From Planctomycetota bacterium (GTDB taxonomy: Bacteria; Planctomycetota; Planctomycetia; Pirellulales; Thermoguttaceae): a stretch of 6,503 nt of DNA. The stretch lies in NCBI GenBank assembly GCA_025356915.1, contig JANXQG010000473.1:1-6503 (forward strand), read 5' to 3'. The notes under the pieces were generated by a model. It worked only from the letters and a program-made list of their open reading frames with translations. It had not been told where the DNA came from and searched no databases. Positions within the stretch are counted from its first letter, which is position 1. Each line of letters begins with the position of its first letter. Made by a program: the position numbers and the translations under genes. Below are positions 4,050 through 6,503 of the stretch, piece after piece.

Positions 4050-4718
4050 ATGGACGTTAAGCCGGTCGTATTTGTGATTTCGGGCGACTCGAAGGCCCGC
4101 CGCAATCTCTCGTTGCGACTCAAGCTACTCGGTTGCGAATTGCGATTGTGCCACTCGTCGGAAGACTTTCATCAGAACTCATCGCCCCATGATGCGGGTT
4201 GCATCCTGCTTCATGTGGCTCATGCGGATGTCGATCTGGATTTGTTGACCGCGCTGGGGCAGCCGCACGAAGATCATTGGCCAGTCATCGGTATCGCCGC
4301 GGAAGCGGGCGTGGAAACCGCCGTGCTGACGATGAAACGGGGAGCGGTTGATTTTCTGCTGGAAACGTGTAGCGATCAACGATTGCGTACCGTCGTTGAA
4401 GAGGCACTCCACTGGGATGACGGCCGGCGGAAGCGTATCGCCCAAGTACAATCGATTCGCCGCCGCCTGAAGCAGCTTACACCTCCGCTTCGCAAAGTGC
4501 TCGACCTGCTGCGCCAAGGCAAGTCGAACCGCGCGATTGCCGAAGAACTGGGCATGAGTGTCCGCGCGATCGAAGTCCGCCGGGCCAAGGTCATGGAAAC
4601 AATGAAGGCCCGCACGCTGGCATTCCTGCTGCGACAGATGTTCTTGGTCTTTGGGGCTTCGCGACCTTCGTCGATACCCGCGGAAGAGTCGGCAGACGAA
4701 CTCGATAGCCTTTCGTGA
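4050..4718 (+). CDS. FixJ/LuxR-type DNA-binding regulator with a degenerate (pseudo) receiver domain
   Basis: This 222-residue protein has an N-terminal receiver-like domain (about 5-122) and a C-terminal LuxR/FixJ helix-turn-helix (about 143-197). The HTH reads KSNRAIAEELGMSVRAIEV then RRAKVMETMKAR, the usual NarL-FixJ pattern, so DNA binding looks intact. The receiver can be aligned to FixJ by landmarks (VFVIS, GCILLHV, MKRGAVDFL), but its phosphorylation residues are gone. The acidic pair is Ser11-Gly12-Asp13, the phospho-acceptor Asp is His55, the Thr/Ser switch is within GIAAEAG (81-87), and the conserved Lys is in LETCSD where EKP is expected. It therefore probably acts without phosphorelay, by constitutive dimerisation or ligand or partner binding. 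The ATG at 4050 has only a weak AAAGGG upstream. The gene lies 24 bases after tRNA-Arg and converges on the next gene with three bases between stops. Targets are unknown. Confidence 0.88.
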   Translation: MDVKPVVFVISGDSKARRNLSLRLKLLGCELRLCHSSEDFHQNSSPHDAGCILLHVAHADVDLDLLTALGQPHEDHWPVIGIAAEAGVETAVLTMKRGAVDFLLETCSDQRLRTVVEEALHWDDGRRKRIAQVQSIRRRLKQLTPPLRKVLDLLRQGKSNRAIAEELGMSVRAIEVRRAKVMETMKARTLAFLLRQMFLVFGASRPSSIPAEESADELDSLS

Positions 4719-4721
4719 TTC

Positions 4722-6503
4722 CTACCTTGCGCGGGCGGGCTGGCAAGTGTAGCTTCGCCAAGGAATGAATTGCCGCAACAACACCGCCAACACAATGAGC
4801 AGGCCGACCGCGCTCGGTGATAGCCACAACCACCATGCCAACCCGATGCCGACGCCGAAGAGATAAGGCCAACGGGCAAACCAGTTCCACAACAGACCTC
4901 GACGGATCACTAGCGCGGCCAGCCCCACGGCGACCAAGAACCCCGTAATGCCCGTGAGCCGCGGGAGCCATGACTGGGCATCGATAGGCCGATAGTCTAG
5001 TGTGATCGCATCAACCGCGGCCTGGGTGGTGTAGAAAACAGTCGCCTGGCCTTCTTCGACAAACCGCTGCCATTGTGCGGCAAGGTTGCCGGCTTTCGCA
5101 TTTCCGGTAGGAGCCGGCGGTGTCTGATTTTGGCTGCCGTCGGCATTGTCGGCATAATTCGGTTGCAGCGTGCGAGGCGAGGCGATGGTCCACGCGGTGC
5201 GTTCGACCGGCAGATCACCCAACTTTGGCGCGCGGAACGTATACTGACGGGTCCATCCGGCAGGAACTTGCTTAATTGCCGATTCTGCGAAGAAGAGCAT
5301 TTCCACGCGCGAGGCAAATGCCTTGGAAGCCAACGGCACGGTCCAAGCTCCCGCCTCGCCGCGGACGGCATCAACCGGCAGACCGTCGACTATCAATTGC
5401 AAGAGTTCAAACCCTTCGGGGAGTATCAGTGGACAATTGATCGTGCCGGCCGTTTCCACATTGAGGAAGGCCGCGCCCAGGCAGCGGCCGTTAGCCTGCC
5501 AGGCAAAACGTACGTCAGCCTGGATGACCCGCGTCGTGGCGGTCGTATTTTGTGGAGGCAGCAGCACGGCTTGCCAGGGCGCGCCGACGACTTCATACTT
5601 CACCGTATCGTCGGGGGCCGTCTCCTTTGAATCGTAGCGTTGCAAATTCTGCAAAGCCCAGGCGATGGGCCGATGATCGACCGTATTCGGTATTACAACA
5701 TATTTTTTGACGCTCTGGGCTCGCTTCAGCACGAGGTTGGAGAGAGCAAATTGCGGGGCGGCAACCGGCGGCCCTGTAAGCGTGAATGTGTAGTCGCTGG
5801 AAATCGCCGCCGATGGCGAAAGCACGAGGCTGATCTGTTCATCGGAAATTGTGCCAATCGTAGCGGTCAGGGCCGAGCTGCTCTTTACGTATTCCTTCCA
5901 AGATGCGGGGATCTCGAGCCGGATGGCGTCGAGCAGCCCTTCAGAAACATGCAAGCTGTATTCGCATTGGGTGCGCCACTTGTTTTCCTTGCACGTAATC
6001 CGCGTCACTTGCTCGGCACGAAAGCGGAGACGATTCGATTTGATCGTTACCAACACGGGCGATGTGGTGGTCATGTCGGCGTAAAATGATCGCACCAGCC
6101 GCCCCCGATCACCCTGGCCGGCATCGTCGGCTGTTGTCTTGGCATCCGCGATTCTGGCAATCCCAGAGACCTCGACCAGCACATCCGGCCGGCGGTACAG
6201 ATGGACGAGCGAGTTCTGGATTCGCACATCCTCCAGCCGAATTTGTGGCAACGCTAACCTGCCTTCCCTTGGAAGCGGCATCTGGCCTTTCAGCTTGAGT
6301 TCGTGATGCCCGGAGACGGGGCTTGCAAGAAAGAGAGCAACGTGGCCATCCTGGTCCTGCGACCAGCGGGCGACATGGTTTGTGCCCTCGGCCAAAACCG
6401 TGATGGAGTCCACATGAAGCGTTGGTGGCACTTCCAGGCGGTATTGAAACACGCTGCCGCTCGCCGTGATCAGTTGTGCGTCGAGTTGCACATCCGCGGT
6501 TTG
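4722..6503 (-). CDS. Large membrane-anchored protein of unknown function (N-terminus beyond right edge)
   Basis: The frame is open from the right edge to a TAG-type end at 4722, about 593 visible residues. The in-frame GTG at 6489-6491 is probably internal, because the sequence before it continues as protein. Residues 1-500 (counted from that GTG) are hydrophilic, beta-rich and rich in Val/Thr, with phrases such as LHVDSITVLAEG and LPEGFELLQLIVDGLPVDAV. They suggest a series of extracytoplasmic beta-sandwich domains. A Pro/Gly/Asn-rich linker lies near 448-470. Three hydrophobic segments follow at about 514-529, 543-556 and 558-575, then a short basic tail (QPARAR), so the bulk is probably outside with the end in the cytosol. 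I recognise no enzyme motif. I recall similar very large proteins of unknown role in planctomycetes. It converges on the regulator gene. Confidence 0.75.
   Translation of the reverse strand, partial: QTADVQLDAQLITASGSVFQYRLEVPPTLHVDSITVLAEGTNHVARWSQDQDGHVALFLASPVSGHHELKLKGQMPLPREGRLALPQIRLEDVRIQNSLVHLYRRPDVLVEVSGIARIADAKTTADDAGQGDRGRLVRSFYADMTTTSPVLVTIKSNRLRFRAEQVTRITCKENKWRTQCEYSLHVSEGLLDAIRLEIPASWKEYVKSSSALTATIGTISDEQISLVLSPSAAISSDYTFTLTGPPVAAPQFALSNLVLKRAQSVKKYVVIPNTVDHRPIAWALQNLQRYDSKETAPDDTVKYEVVGAPWQAVLLPPQNTTATTRVIQADVRFAWQANGRCLGAAFLNVETAGTINCPLILPEGFELLQLIVDGLPVDAVRGEAGAWTVPLASKAFASRVEMLFFAESAIKQVPAGWTRQYTFRAPKLGDLPVERTAWTIASPRTLQPNYADNADGSQNQTPPAPTGNAKAGNLAAQWQRFVEEGQATVFYTTQAAVDAITLDYRPIDAQSWLPRLTGITGFLVAVGLAALVIRRGLLWNWFARWPYLFGVGIGLAWWLWLSPSAVGLLIVLAVLLRQFIPWRSYTCQPARAR

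Noticed and set aside
5073..5630. 185-codon plus-strand frame opposite the large membrane protein
   Set aside because: It is arginine-rich, has no homology or ribosome-binding site, and is the expected shadow of a GC-rich gene on the other strand.

Overview
The window looks like bacterial chromosome from a planctomycete (Planctomycetota, probably the Pirellula-like side). This is an inference from gene content, not a database result. The clues are a hairpin repeat that reads Lys-Arg-Lys-Arg-Gly on both strands, a FixJ/LuxR-type regulator with a degenerate receiver, a sulfatase-modifying-factor (FGE) remnant, small lipoproteins, a very large membrane-anchored protein of unknown function, and many decayed gene pieces between intact genes.

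Layout, left to right. Bases 1-278 hold the 3' end of a small protein of a family of unknown function. A good ribosome-binding site at 286-292 follows, leading into a short gene that is broken by a stop at codon 16. On the minus strand, 412-1038 carries a DoxX-family membrane protein followed by a small zinc-ribbon protein, probably one transcription unit. Bases 1039-1548 contain no intact gene. They hold a decayed FGE-domain fragment, a 9-bp-stem hairpin and a perfect 8-bp-arm palindrome. A plus-strand NADPH-dependent FMN reductase follows (1549-2133). Next, on the minus strand, are a C-terminal remnant of a TspO/MBR protein (2173-2331), a complete cysteine-type glutathione peroxidase (2332-2802), a long inverted repeat (2853-2916) and a 52-residue lipoprotein that ends inside that repeat. 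Rubrerythrin runs on the plus strand (3262-3762). A tRNA-Arg(CCU) gene (3953-4025) lies 24 bases before a plus-strand regulator (4050-4718). The regulator converges, three bases apart, on a large minus-strand protein that runs off the right edge (4722-6503).

How the genes may work together. Rubrerythrin, glutathione peroxidase and the FMN reductase all act on peroxides or redox cofactors, and DoxX and TspO proteins are often linked to oxidative stress. The middle of the window is therefore loosely themed around redox defence. However, the genes are on different strands with separate start regions and decayed DNA between them, so this is a neighbourhood and not one operon. I see no CRISPR array, transposase gene, prophage gene or recognisable defence system. 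The most unusual points are the receiver domain that has lost its phosphorylation chemistry, the tRNA with a changed T-loop, and the gene remnants around the hairpin repeat and the peroxidase.
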